Source: a bacterium (GTDB lineage: Bacteria > Pseudomonadota > Alphaproteobacteria > Caulobacterales > Caulobacteraceae). Taken from it: a stretch of 47,735 nt of DNA. Of this stretch, positions 32,033 through 40,993 are shown one piece after another. Under the pieces are notes generated by a model, which ran no database searches, was not told where the DNA came from, and saw only the letters and a program-made list of their open reading frames with translations. The position numbers and the translations under genes were made by a program. Position 1 is the first letter of the stretch. Every line of letters starts with the position of its first letter. The stretch is from the NCBI GenBank assembly GCA_030824495.1, contig JAVBXP010000083.1, positions 1-47,735 on the forward strand, in the 5' to 3' direction.

Positions 32033-35008
32033 ATGCTGAAGTCCGATTGTCTGCGCGGCGCGTCGGCCGTGGCTATTCTCCTGGGCGCAGGCCTCACCGC
32101 CACCAGCGCCTTGGCCCAAACCGGCGAGATCGCCGAAGTCATCGTCACCGGCTCCTATATCCGCGGCACCCCCGAGGACGCGGCTCTGCCGGTGGACGTT
32201 CTGTCGGCCCAGGACCTGCAAAAGCAGGGCGCGCCGAGCATGGTCGACATCGTCAAGTCGATCCCTGGTGTCCAAAGCGTGCTTGGCGAAACCAACCAAT
32301 TCGCCAGCCAAGCCACGACCGGCTCTGGGAACATCAATCTTCGCGGGCTGGGCGCTGTGCGCACCCTGGTGCTGATGAACGGAAGGCGTCTGGCCAGCTC
32401 GCCCGGCGGCTCTGGCGTGGACACCAATCTGCTGCCGACGGCCGCAATCGGCCGGATCGAGGTCTTGAAGGACGGCGCGGCGGCCACCTACGGTTCTGAC
32501 GCGATCGGCGGCGTCGTCAACTTCATCACTCGCACCGATCTGAACGGCCTGGAGCTCAACGGCAGCTACACCGCGATCGACGGTTCGAACGGCGACTACT
32601 CCTTGAGCGCAAACTATGGCTGGGTCGGTGATCGCGGCGACGCGCTGCTCTCCGTAGGATACCGCCACCGCTCAGAGCTGGACACGCTCGAGCGCAACTG
32701 GGCGGTGAACGATTATCTGGAAAACCCGAACGGCAGCTGGTCCGGGTTCGGCAATCCGGGCTCCTATGTCTCAGGAACCACCCGGATCATCGATCCCAAC
32801 TGCACCGCCCTGGGCAACACCCTCGTGACCGCCGCAGCCGGAACTCAGAGCTGCTATTTCCAGTTCGGCCGGTTCAACAATCTGGTCGAGACCGAGGACC
32901 ATTATCAGATCTACGGCCAGATCAACTGGGACCTGACCGACAAGATCAAGCTGCACGCCGAGGCGCTCTACGCCAGCCATGACGTGCCCCATGAGGGCAC
33001 CTCGCCTTCGTATGGCCCCACCCAGGCGTTCGGCCCCGGCGCGGCCTCAGGCTCGTTCATCATCCCGCGTAGCAACCCTGGCCTTTGCGGAACCGCAGGC
33101 CTCGCGGCCTGCCTGCCCGGCAGCCTCTTCTCTCAGCTGACGCCAGCCCAACAGACAGCCGTCAACACCTCCGGCTTTACAGCGGCGAACATTCTGCTCT
33201 GGCGCCCCTACGGCGTGGGGGGAAATCCGCTGACCGGAGGCTCCAAGCCCGACCAGCGGTTCTTCGAGGGCTGGCGCTTCTCGGGCGGTCTCAGCGGCGA
33301 GTTCGACAACGGAATCGGCTGGGATGTGGCGGTGACCCACATGGTCAACCGCAGCGACATCGTCACCTATGACATTCCCGTTGCGCGGCTCTACTACGCC
33401 CTGAACGGCTTGGGCGGCCCCGGCTGTGACACCGATCCGGTGACGCCTGGCGTCCAGGGCGGGGTCGCCGGCGTCGGTTCCTGCCTCTACTACAATCCCT
33501 TCTCGAGCGGGATCGCCGCCAACGCCGCCAGCGGCGAGACAAATCCGAACTTCGTGGCCGGCTCGGCGGCGGCCAACGCCAACAGCCGCGCCATCGGCCA
33601 GTGGCTGTTCCAACCGTATGGCTACCAGTCGGAGACGACCCTAACGGTCGTCGATGCGGTGATGAACGGGCAGCTTTCCATCGATCTTGGAGGTGGCCCA
33701 ATCGGATGGGCGGCCGGCGCACAGTACCGCGACAACGGCTTCAAGCGCGACGTCAACGACATCAACAACATCGCGCTCAATCCCTGCCCGGAAGAGAATG
33801 TCCTCAACTGCGCCACCGGCAAGGGCAACGGCGTCTTCGGCTTCCTGGGTCCGCTCTCCGAGCAGGACCTCGACGCTTCGGTCTATGCGGCGTTCGGGGA
33901 GTTACAGGTTCCCATCACCGAAAGCCTTTCCCTGCAACTGGCCGTGCGGCACGAAGAGCACGGCGGCGACGTCGGCTCGACCACCAACCCGAAGATCGCT
34001 CTGCGTTGGCAGGCCACCGACTGGTTGGCCTTCCGCGCGTCAGCAGGCACCACCTTCCGGGCGCCGACACCCTCGAACCTGCTGCCCGACGCCAACACCA
34101 CCCAGGCCTTCATCACCCAGACCAGCGGTTATCGGGCGTTCGACACCACCGGAAATCCGACCCTGAAGCCGGAGACCGCCGACACGTTGAACATCGGGGC
34201 CATTGTGCGGTTCGGCGATTTCAGCGCCACGATCGACTACTGGTCGTTCGACTTCCAGGACACGATCGAGGCGGAGTCCGGATCTGGCCTGCTCTCGACG
34301 ATCTTCCCGAACGGGTCCTCCACGACCTTGCCCAACGGCTGCGCAAATCCAGCGCTCGCGCCGCTGGTCGCCCGGTTCGTCTTCCAAGGCGGGATCTGCT
34401 CGCCGGCCGCCATCCAGCGCGTGAAGCTGACCACCATCAACGGCACGGGCACCAAGACATCCGGCGTCGATTTCACGGCCAATTACCATGCCGGCGATGT
34501 CTGGGGCGGGTCGATGAACTTCGGTCTGGATGGCTCGTTCCTGCTCAAGTACGACAGCGGCCCGGCCTTCATCGAAGGCATCCAGGTCGAGGCCGGCCAG
34601 GAACTGGCCGGGACCCACGGCGGCACGGCGGGCGGGGCGTCCTTCCCAGAGCTGCGCGCCAACCTGTTCGCCGAGTACGCCCGCGACATCCACAATCTGC
34701 GCGTGACGCTGCGCTACATCGACAGCATGCAGGACGTTCGTGACGGGCGGTTCGGCGGGACCAATATCTTCGGACCCAACGGGGCGGTGTTCGGCTACCT
34801 GCTGCCGCAAGGCGCTAAGCTCGACGCCTTCATCACCACCGACGTCACCTACCGCGTCCACCTGCCGTGGGACACCACCGCGACCGCGACCGTGGCCAAC
34901 CTGTTCGACGCCGATCCGCCGTTCGCCAGGCGCGATCTCAGCTACGACCCGGCCACCGCCAACCCGCTCGGCCGCACCTACAAGCTGAGCGTCACCAAGC
35001 GCTTCTGA
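32033..35008 (+). CDS. TonB-dependent outer-membrane receptor
   Basis: A 991-residue receptor for import of bulky substrates. It has a signal peptide (GASAVAILLGAGLTATSALA), a TonB box region (EVIVTGSYI), a plug domain (QKQGAPSMVDIVKSIPGVQS, NINLRGLGAVRTLVLMNGRR, IEVLKDGAAATYGSDAIGGV) and a 22-strand barrel that ends in KLSVTKRF with the terminal Phe. Four or more Cys in extracellular-loop positions (GLCGTAGLAACLPG, NPCPEENVLNC) suggest disulfides. The start at 32033 follows AGGGGGG; upstream codons lack signal-peptide character. The neighbours indicate uptake of the locus substrate. Confidence 0.95.
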   Translation: MLKSDCLRGASAVAILLGAGLTATSALAQTGEIAEVIVTGSYIRGTPEDAALPVDVLSAQDLQKQGAPSMVDIVKSIPGVQSVLGETNQFASQATTGSGNINLRGLGAVRTLVLMNGRRLASSPGGSGVDTNLLPTAAIGRIEVLKDGAAATYGSDAIGGVVNFITRTDLNGLELNGSYTAIDGSNGDYSLSANYGWVGDRGDALLSVGYRHRSELDTLERNWAVNDYLENPNGSWSGFGNPGSYVSGTTRIIDPNCTALGNTLVTAAAGTQSCYFQFGRFNNLVETEDHYQIYGQINWDLTDKIKLHAEALYASHDVPHEGTSPSYGPTQAFGPGAASGSFIIPRSNPGLCGTAGLAACLPGSLFSQLTPAQQTAVNTSGFTAANILLWRPYGVGGNPLTGGSKPDQRFFEGWRFSGGLSGEFDNGIGWDVAVTHMVNRSDIVTYDIPVARLYYALNGLGGPGCDTDPVTPGVQGGVAGVGSCLYYNPFSSGIAANAASGETNPNFVAGSAAANANSRAIGQWLFQPYGYQSETTLTVVDAVMNGQLSIDLGGGPIGWAAGAQYRDNGFKRDVNDINNIALNPCPEENVLNCATGKGNGVFGFLGPLSEQDLDASVYAAFGELQVPITESLSLQLAVRHEEHGGDVGSTTNPKIALRWQATDWLAFRASAGTTFRAPTPSNLLPDANTTQAFITQTSGYRAFDTTGNPTLKPETADTLNIGAIVRFGDFSATIDYWSFDFQDTIEAESGSGLLSTIFPNGSSTTLPNGCANPALAPLVARFVFQGGICSPAAIQRVKLTTINGTGTKTSGVDFTANYHAGDVWGGSMNFGLDGSFLLKYDSGPAFIEGIQVEAGQELAGTHGGTAGGASFPELRANLFAEYARDIHNLRVTLRYIDSMQDVRDGRFGGTNIFGPNGAVFGYLLPQGAKLDAFITTDVTYRVHLPWDTTATATVANLFDADPPFARRDLSYDPATANPLGRTYKLSVTKRF

Positions 35009-35042
35009 TCGCCACCTCCGCCCCTCCCCGGCGGACTAAACT

Positions 35043-35068
35043 GAGCGCCGCTTTCCCAAGCGGCGCTC
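35043..35068 (+). terminator. Hairpin after the TonB receptor gene
   Basis: A perfect 11-bp stem (gagcgccgctt / aagcggcgctc) with a 4-base loop, followed by a short T-containing run, lies 34 bases past the receptor stop and 27 bases before the permease start. It could attenuate rather than abolish transcription into the permease gene. Confidence 0.65.
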
Positions 35069-35095
35069 GCTCTTTATCCCGCGCTGGAGTTCGCA

Positions 35096-36556
35096 GTGAG
35101 TAGCCCAAAGGTCGCCCCGCCCCTCAGTCTTGGGACGAAACTCCTCTACGCCAGCGGCGCGGTGGCCAACGTCATCAAGCAGCGCGGGATCTCGACCTTC
35201 CTGCTGCTGTTCTACAATCAGGTGGTGGGGCTCCCAGCGGCTACGGTTTCGACCGCGATCATGATCGCGCTGATCTTCGATGCGTTCGTCGATCCGCTGG
35301 TTGGGCAGATCTCGGACAACTTCCGATCTCGTTGGGGACGGCGCCATCCGTTCATCTATGCAGCGGCGGTCCCCGTCTCGGTGGCCTTCTTCTTTATCTG
35401 GAACCCACCCCAGGGGTGGGAAGGAGCCCAGCTCTTCACCTTCCTGCTGATCTGCCTTCTGTCAGTGCGTCTGTTCGACACCTTCTTCGAGCTGCCCTCG
35501 GCCGCCCTGCTCCCGGAGCTGACCCGAGACTACAATGAGCGCACCCGCATCATCGCCTGGCGCTCCCTATTCGGCGTCATCGGAGGCGTGGCCTCCACGC
35601 TGCTGGCTTATCAGGTCTTCCTACGCGAGAACTCTGATGGCTCGGGCGGCGTTCTCTCCCGCGAGGGCTATTTCGGCTACAGCATCGCGACCGCGATCCT
35701 GATCTTCACCTTCATCATGATCTCGGGGCTCGCGACCCACCGCCAGATCCCCTATCTCGCCAGTCCGCCAAGCCGGAAAATCACGCTGGGCGCGATGCTC
35801 CGCGAGGTCGGTGCGACCTTGAACAATCGCTCCTTCATCGTCCTGACCTTGTCGGGCATGTTTCTCTATGTAGCGCTTGGGGCCAAGGGCGCGCTCGAGC
35901 TCTATTTCAGCCTCTACTTCTGGGGCTTCACCCAGGCCCAGCTCTCGCTGTTCACGATCTCGGCGATCTTCGCCAGCGTGATCGGCGTGATGATCGCGCC
36001 TTCCTTGGCCGCTCGCCTTGGCAAGAAGCGTACCTCCCTGATCACCTTCACCCTGGCCGTAGTCGCCGGCATGGCGCCCATCGGCCTGAGATTGGCCGGG
36101 GTCATGCCGCCGAACGGCTCGAGCGCGCTCTTCTGGATTATGTTCTTCGACTACATCGTCAACGGCGCGCTCTCGATGATCAACGGAGTGATGCTGAGCT
36201 CGATGATCGCCGACGTCGTGGAAGATTCCGAGGTGCGCACCGGCCGCCGTTCGGAGGGCTTGCTCAACTCGGCCGATAACTTGTTCAAGAAAATCGTCAG
36301 CGGCGTCGGCGTGTTCATTTCCGGCTGGATCCTCACCCTGATCGTCTTTCCCAAGGGCGCTAAGCGCGGAGACGTCGATCCTGAAATCCTGAACGGGCTC
36401 GGCATGATGTATCTGCCCATCAACGGTGCATTCTACGTGGCCGCGATCCTCTGCCTAATTCTCTACAACATCACTCAGCAGTCGCACGAAGAGAACCTCC
36501 GAAAGCTTGGCGAGCGCGAAGTCGCCGCCAACCCTGCCGGCGGCGGAGCACCCTGA
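35096..36556 (+). CDS. GPH-type (MFS_2) permease
   Basis: A 486-residue inner-membrane transporter of the glycoside-pentoside-hexuronide:cation symporter group. It starts with LSLGTKLLYASGAVANVIK, and has the cation-site region FDAFVDPLVGQISDNFRSRWGRR split across helix 2, the loop signature RWGRRHPFIY, and about twelve hydrophobic spans. A conserved second half segment reads SSMIADVVEDSEVRTGRRSEG. Members carry sugars or other organic solutes with sodium or protons. GTG start with TGGAG 7 bases ahead. It follows the TonB receptor, so it probably takes the periplasmic product into the cytoplasm. Confidence 0.92.
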   Translation: MSSPKVAPPLSLGTKLLYASGAVANVIKQRGISTFLLLFYNQVVGLPAATVSTAIMIALIFDAFVDPLVGQISDNFRSRWGRRHPFIYAAAVPVSVAFFFIWNPPQGWEGAQLFTFLLICLLSVRLFDTFFELPSAALLPELTRDYNERTRIIAWRSLFGVIGGVASTLLAYQVFLRENSDGSGGVLSREGYFGYSIATAILIFTFIMISGLATHRQIPYLASPPSRKITLGAMLREVGATLNNRSFIVLTLSGMFLYVALGAKGALELYFSLYFWGFTQAQLSLFTISAIFASVIGVMIAPSLAARLGKKRTSLITFTLAVVAGMAPIGLRLAGVMPPNGSSALFWIMFFDYIVNGALSMINGVMLSSMIADVVEDSEVRTGRRSEGLLNSADNLFKKIVSGVGVFISGWILTLIVFPKGAKRGDVDPEILNGLGMMYLPINGAFYVAAILCLILYNITQQSHEENLRKLGEREVAANPAGGGAP

Positions 36557-36639
36557 CCGCTTCCTTGAGTCATCTGTAGCCAAACCGTACGCACAAGAGT
36601 TTGGACCCTGCCCGCCTACGCCCCCTAAGGCTTGGCGGG

Positions 36640-36885
36640 CTACTTGTTCGCCACCACCCACGCGGCGAGGCCAACGAAAAGCACCAAGGCCAGCACGCGT
36701 GCGATCCACGGGGCGGTGACGTAGAGACCAAGCACCGTGAAGCCGGACTTCACCGCTTCTGGGCGCGTCAGGGCCTCTTTGAATGTCGCGCTGCTCTGCG
36801 CGGCGATTGGATGGCCGCAACCTGGGCAAGTCGGCGCTGCTTGCGACACTTGGCGGGCGCAGGCAGGGCAAGGAATCAAAGCCAT
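36640..36885 (-). CDS. Zinc-ribbon membrane protein (81 aa)
   Basis: The N-terminus is a zinc ribbon (MALIPCPACARQVSQAAP, then TCPGCGHPI) with two CxxC pairs. A linker leads to one or two membrane helices (GLYVTAPWIARVLALVLFVG, LAAWVVANK). GGAGA stands 7 bases before the ATG at 36885, which is only 2 bases after the OmpA-like stop, so the three minus-strand genes form an operon. Zinc-ribbon-plus-helix proteins are common but mostly uncharacterised. Confidence 0.8.
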   Translation of the reverse strand: MALIPCPACARQVSQAAPTCPGCGHPIAAQSSATFKEALTRPEAVKSGFTVLGLYVTAPWIARVLALVLFVGLAAWVVANK

Positions 36886-36887
36886 CG

Positions 36888-37523
36888 TCAATCTCCGGCG
36901 TCTGGCGTGATACGGATTTCGACGCGCCGGTTCTTCTGGCGGCCCTGCGGATCGTCAGTGCCGTCGGCGCGCGAGTTGGGCGCTACGGGGCGGGTTTCAC
37001 CGAAGCCCTCGGCCGCTAGAGTGCGGCCTGCAGGCCGTGCCAGCCGATCAGCAACCGCCTTGGCCCGGCGCATTGACAAAGCTTCATTGTAGGCATCATC
37101 GCCCTTAGCGTCGGTGTGGCCGCCGATGGTGACGTTAGCGGTCGGATAGCTCTTCAGCACCTCGGCGGCTTTATCCAAAGCCTGCTCGGCGTCAGGCCGG
37201 ATCACCGCCTTGTCGAAGTCGAACAATACGTCGGCCGGGAGGTCGACGACTATGGTCCCATCGCTTCGGCGGGCGTTCAGCTCAGTCAGGAGCGTACGGG
37301 TGGTTTCTATCCGAGCGGGCGCGACCTCCGAAGCTACGAAGACGCTGGAGAGCGCGCTGTCGGTGACGGCCTTCTGGAAGGTCGAGCGCGGGGCGTTTCC
37401 AGCCCGATCAAAGGTGGAGGCCATGCCAATGGCGCTACCGTTCATCAAGCGAACCCTGACTTCGGCGCTGGCCACGCTGGGCGCCGTCGCCAGCATGGCG
37501 ACGGCCAGGACCAAGGGCCTCAT
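36888..37523 (-). CDS. OmpA-family peptidoglycan-binding protein
   Basis: A 211-residue exported protein: signal peptide MRPLVLAVAMLATAPSVASA, a middle linker region, then a C-terminal OmpA domain (about residues 95-210) with VLFDFDKAVIRPDAEQALDK, VTIGGHTDAKGDDAYNEALS, RRAKAVADRL, and GFGETRPVAPN leading to GRQKNRRVEIRI. The domain contacts the diaminopimelate peptide of peptidoglycan. The small N-terminal part is not a barrel, so it is a soluble or lipoprotein-associated periplasmic protein. The start codon overlaps the upstream lipoprotein stop as ATGA, implying coupled synthesis. Confidence 0.9.
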   Translation of the reverse strand: MRPLVLAVAMLATAPSVASAEVRVRLMNGSAIGMASTFDRAGNAPRSTFQKAVTDSALSSVFVASEVAPARIETTRTLLTELNARRSDGTIVVDLPADVLFDFDKAVIRPDAEQALDKAAEVLKSYPTANVTIGGHTDAKGDDAYNEALSMRRAKAVADRLARPAGRTLAAEGFGETRPVAPNSRADGTDDPQGRQKNRRVEIRITPDAGD

Positions 37524-38065
37524 CCGGCTGGCCCGGCTTGAGCGCTCAGCGGCACGTCAAGTCGAAGGAACGGACCGATGATGCTGTCGGAACTCGAGCC
37601 CTCATTGAACACAACGGCGATACGCTGAGCGTCGCGTGGCACAGCGCCCATAAAGACCAATCGGCCGTTCATGGTGTCCCCGTTGACAATATTCATGTCC
37701 GGATTGCCCTCGGGGGCCTTAAGCATGAGCTTCTGGCCGTTGGGCAGCTGGATGTAGGTCGGACTGGTAGCCATCTTGACGTTGTTTGTCGTCTTCCCGG
37801 CGAATGAGATGCTGACATCCAGCACCGTGGCGTCCTCCGCCAGATCAACGGACTTAACGCGAACCGTCGCGCCGACGTCCGTCACGCCTTGGACATCCAC
37901 TGGCACCGTTCGTGTCTCTCGCGGTTGAGCGGTGACGGGGGTGTTGGCGGCGGCGGGGGCGATCGCCTCAGGCGCCGCCGTTGTCCCGGACTCGTCCTGG
38001 CGCGAGCAAGCTGCGAGGCTTAGGGCGCAGACCCCCGCGACAGAGATGAGGCGAAGGTAGGGCAT
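37520..38065 (-). CDS. Lipoprotein of unknown function (181 aa)
   Basis: The ATG at 38065 (GGAG six bases ahead) gives MPYLRLISVAGVCALSLAAC, a signal peptide with lipobox LAAC, so the protein is lipid-anchored. An Ala/Pro/Thr-rich spacer follows, then a beta-rich domain (VQGVTDVGATVRVKSVDLAE, VLDVSISFAGKTTNNVKMAT, IQLPNGQKLMLKAPEG, RLVFMGAVPRDAQRIAVVFN) with the look of an immunoglobulin-like fold. It heads the operon with the OmpA-like and zinc-ribbon genes. The in-frame extension to 38158 is ignored because it would precede the signal peptide. Confidence 0.82.
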   Translation of the reverse strand: MPYLRLISVAGVCALSLAACSRQDESGTTAAPEAIAPAAANTPVTAQPRETRTVPVDVQGVTDVGATVRVKSVDLAEDATVLDVSISFAGKTTNNVKMATSPTYIQLPNGQKLMLKAPEGNPDMNIVNGDTMNGRLVFMGAVPRDAQRIAVVFNEGSSSDSIIGPFLRLDVPLSAQAGPAG

Positions 38066-38274
38066 GCAATACTCCGTCAGGTACATGGGGCGCCGCCGGT
38101 CAGCAATCTCGGCGGTGCTTGTTTTGAACTCCCTGATCCGTGAAACGCTCCAAAGCATCTGGTCCTCGTCCTAGCCCTACGCAGTCATGAACAAAGAGGA
38201 TCGGAGTAAGACGACGCGCCGCCTGCGGTCGAAGTGCGGCGCACCGCCTCTCATCCACATGTTCTGCAATCAAG

Positions 38275-38440
38275 ATCGACTTTTCGTCGTCGCCCATTTC
38301 CGGGAGCCGCCAATCACTACGGCGCCCATCATCTTCCCCGATGCCACCGCCTTGCCTGGGCTATCCCATAGCTCGCCTCGTTCCAGCGTGACCGTGAGCA
38401 GCCGAATGGCTGCTTTCGTCCAAAGCTCTTTCGCTGGTCG
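38275..38440 (-). pseudogene. Possible remnant of a pyridoxamine-phosphate-oxidase-like stress protein
   Basis: On the minus strand one frame reads LLTVTLERGELWDSPGKAVA and a neighbouring frame reads PEMGDDEKSILI. Together they resemble the C-terminal end of general-stress proteins with a split-barrel flavin fold (ExWDSP... GDDEKV...). The frame change and absence of the rest of the domain mark a remnant. Recognition is weak because the fragment is short. The surrounding 38066-38589 stretch holds no other gene I can support. Confidence 0.3.
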
Positions 38441-38589
38441 TTCGTTACTCGAGCTTGCCCGGACACGAGGACACATTTGCCGTTGTCGGCCCCGGTACAG
38501 AATACCTTTGGATGCGATGGGGAACTCGCTGGCCCCTGCGGCGCTTTGCTCTGAAATCAGCTGCAGAGCTGCACGCGAAAGGAGCCAAC

Positions 38590-38763
38590 ATGAACCCAAT
38601 GACCGTTTCATCTCCCTCGCCTCGGAACAACGAGAGGGGCGAGCGACCGTTGCGCCCGGGGCAGCGAAAGTTCAGCGAAATCGTTGAGGGCGTGCGCCGC
38701 CAACGCGAACACTTGCGGATGCTCGACGGCGCAGATCCGCTCCGGGGCGGCGTGGCCGACTAG
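38590..38763 (+). CDS. Small basic hypothetical protein (57 aa)
   Basis: A strong AAAGGAG ribosome site stands 6 bases before the ATG. The protein is short, hydrophilic and Arg-rich (GERPLRPGQRKFSEIVEGVR), ending RMLDGADPLRGGVAD, with no membrane segment. The good initiation region and natural composition support expression; the family is unknown. Confidence 0.55.
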   Translation: MNPMTVSSPSPRNNERGERPLRPGQRKFSEIVEGVRRQREHLRMLDGADPLRGGVAD

Positions 38764-39160
38764 GTCGTCGCGCTCCCCGCGAGGGTATTGGCCACACCTA
38801 GGGCTCCCATGAAGTCACCCGCCATGGAAGCCCTCCTCGCCGAACAACTCCCGACAACTAGGCCCTAGCCGAGAAAGCGCAGCGGCCACTGCGTATCGGA
38901 GGCTCGCAACCAGAGCGAAGGCCTGGCCAAAGCTCCGCAGCGGAGATCACTAGTTAAAGTTCGACATTTGATCTGCACGGCCCTCGCTGACGCGCCTACT
39001 GGCTGCGTCAGGCGGCCCGCAGGAACACCAACGGCCAGACTCGAAGACGCTTTTGGATACGAGCAGAGGCCCGACTCAAAGCCTTCGCGGACAAGGGAAG
39101 AGGCGGTGCAACGTCCGTAAACCGCAGATCGCCAAGCCGCGCTCTCCTTCAGGTCGCGAC
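38764..39160. other. About 400 bp without a recognisable gene
   Basis: Only antisense or short frames without ribosome sites are seen between the 57-residue gene and the exported-protein cluster. No repeat, hairpin or RNA gene stands out. Confidence 0.45.
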
Positions 39161-39682
39161 CTAGTTGGCGCAGACCACTACCAGGCCCATGGACATGGCG
39201 TCGCCGCCGAATCCAGGGCTCACCCGGTTCTCTACGCGCGTCCGGCTGCAGGGCTTGCCCTGCTTGTCCAGCAGCGGCTTCTTCCCTTTGGGCTGCGTGG
39301 CCTCGGCGGTCCTGGTCGACCGACCCGACGGCGCCTCGCACACCCCGTCGGCGATGAGTTTCATGCGGAAGCGACGTCCTTGCTCTTGCACCCAGGCGTC
39401 GGCGCTGGCCTTGCCGTCGGCGCGGTGCCGACGGGCGTACTCGGCCTCCATTCGCCTGCGGTCGGCGGCCGGCAGAGCATCGGCGGAACACGTGACGGCC
39501 GCCGCGCGGCTTCCATCCTTCTTGATCCCCATTTCCCGGTCAGTGTTGTCGTAGGTGTTACGCAACGCCTGCTGTCCGAGGATGCCGTTGCTCCAGATGG
39601 GGATGTCCACCGCCATCTGGGCGCTTGCCGGCGTCGCGGCGATGGCCAGCAAAAATGCGGTTGGCAGAAACAGCTTCAGCAT
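39161..39682 (-). CDS. Exported hypothetical protein (173 aa)
   Basis: Starts with a signal peptide (MLKLFLPTAFLLAIAATPAS, cleavage after SAQ). The mature protein is hydrophilic, with KKDGSRAAAVTCSADALPAA, a helical DRRRMEAEYARRHRADG block and a Lys-rich stretch (EATQPKGKKPLLDKQGKPCS) towards a hydrophobic GLVVVCAN end. Four Cys could pair in the periplasm. The ATG at 39682 follows AAGGG by 7 bases. It is divergent from the 231-residue gene, 112 bases apart. Family not recognised. Confidence 0.72.
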   Translation of the reverse strand: MLKLFLPTAFLLAIAATPASAQMAVDIPIWSNGILGQQALRNTYDNTDREMGIKKDGSRAAAVTCSADALPAADRRRMEAEYARRHRADGKASADAWVQEQGRRFRMKLIADGVCEAPSGRSTRTAEATQPKGKKPLLDKQGKPCSRTRVENRVSPGFGGDAMSMGLVVVCAN

Positions 39683-39794
39683 GAACAACCCTTGTCACTC
39701 TATTCCACGGTATGGCGCCTTCAGCCGGACACCATTGAACCGGAAGCCTCTCAAAACGTCTGTCACTCAAGCGTGGCGGAAAAAGGGAGCTTCA

Positions 39795-40490
39795 ATGGGT
39801 CAGGTCCGAACCGCGAGTCTGATGGTCGCGGTACAGTGCGCAATGCTGGGGACGACGGCTTGTTCCGCCGAAGGTCGCGGCGCGAGCGCCTCGTCCGAGG
39901 AGGCCAAGGCGGTCGCCGTCCTATTCTCCTCCGGGTTCAAGTCGATCGAAGAGGAAAAGGCCCGGATCGACAAGATGCGCCTGGCGTACCGACCCTATTC
40001 GGGCATTCGCCGGACCGCCGAGCAGCGGTTGGCCGACAACCTTCAGAACTTTTCCCTGCCCCTGGCCATGGAGAATCCCGGCGAGTTCCTACGCTCTGGC
40101 GCTGCGGGCGAAACCGCGGACCGAAAGCTCGCGGCGTTGGGCCTGCCGCCGGACACCTTGGCCGGCGCCACCGTGCTGATGTTTGGCCTGGCCTGGGAGC
40201 TGGCCAACCAGCGCCCCCTGAGCGCAATCGACCAGCAAGCCCTGCTCAGCCAGGTCGATAATCAGTTGAAGACCAACGAACTCCGCGACCGGGGAGACAC
40301 CGCCAAGCAGCGAGAGGCCGAGATTCGGCTGCTGACAGCCGGGGTCTGGCTGGAGGAGGCCCGCTTGCGCCAGGGCTCGCCGGCCCAGATGCAGGCCCTC
40401 TCAGACGCCGTGCAGAGGGACATGCTCCGCATGAGCGGCAGCGACATGCGCGCCCACCAGATCGGCGCGGACGGGTTTGAGAAACGATGA
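39795..40490 (+). CDS. Exported or lipid-anchored helical protein (DUF6683-like)
   Basis: A 231-residue protein beginning MGQVRTASLMVAVQCAMLGT with a hydrophobic leader ending TTAC, a possible but non-canonical lipobox. The rest is strongly helical (EEAKAVAVLFSSGFKSIEEE, RRTAEQRLADNLQNF, TLAGATVLMFGLAWELANQR, RLLTAGVWLEEARLRQGSPA) and resembles the pattern of DUF6683-type proteins; this is recognition from memory of the architecture, not proof. AAAGGGAG precedes the ATG at 39795. The stop overlaps the next gene as ATGA, so the two products probably act together. Confidence 0.65.
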   Translation: MGQVRTASLMVAVQCAMLGTTACSAEGRGASASSEEAKAVAVLFSSGFKSIEEEKARIDKMRLAYRPYSGIRRTAEQRLADNLQNFSLPLAMENPGEFLRSGAAGETADRKLAALGLPPDTLAGATVLMFGLAWELANQRPLSAIDQQALLSQVDNQLKTNELRDRGDTAKQREAEIRLLTAGVWLEEARLRQGSPAQMQALSDAVQRDMLRMSGSDMRAHQIGADGFEKR

Positions 40491-40981
40491 CTATAGCCGC
40501 CACCGACCGTGCCGCCCTGGAGGCTGCGATCGTCAAAGCGATCGCCGATGGGGTCACCGATTTGCAGGAGGGCGAGTGGGAAGACCACGAATGGGTCCAC
40601 TTGTTCGTCGACTTCGAGATCGCAGAAGATGGCGAACGCTCCAGCAGCATCAGCTTCTCCCTGGCCCGCCGCCCCGGCCAAGCCGTAAGGTCGATGCCCT
40701 TCCGTATGCCTTGGGAGGCCAAGCGGCAGCTCGCCGAACTGGCCGACGGTATGGGCGCCCAGCCCCAGGGCCGCTGGTCAACCGTCCAGATCCGCATCGC
40801 CCCCACTGGCGCCTATGTCATGGACTACCGCTATGACCCGCCCTACCGGCTGGGCGGCAACCTGCTCGACAACCGGTTCCGTGACTACGAGGCCGCCTGG
40901 CTCGCCAGCGACGAAGGCGCTCCCTACCGGCCCAAGGCCGCCTCATGGGGCGCCAGGATCGGGCGATGGTTTGAACGCTAG
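40487..40981 (+). CDS. Cytosolic protein resembling YezG/DUF600 immunity proteins
   Basis: A 164-residue acidic protein without signal peptide. The pattern of paired beta strands with aromatic residues (WEDHEWVHLFVDFEIAED, RWSTVQIRIAPTGAYVMDYR, YDPPYRLGGNLLDN, RFRDYEAAWLASDEG) recalls the YezG-type antitoxin/immunity fold. Assignment is tentative. Its ATG overlaps the stop of the helical exported protein gene (ATGA). Confidence 0.55.
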   Translation: MTIAATDRAALEAAIVKAIADGVTDLQEGEWEDHEWVHLFVDFEIAEDGERSSSISFSLARRPGQAVRSMPFRMPWEAKRQLAELADGMGAQPQGRWSTVQIRIAPTGAYVMDYRYDPPYRLGGNLLDNRFRDYEAAWLASDEGAPYRPKAASWGARIGRWFER

Positions 40982-40993
40982 GTTGCGCTCGCC

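Noticed and set aside
36611..36640. Seven-bp inverted repeat between the GPH permease and zinc-ribbon genes, considered as a terminator
   Set aside because: The loop is 17 bases and the stem short, overlapping a stop codon; too weak to call.
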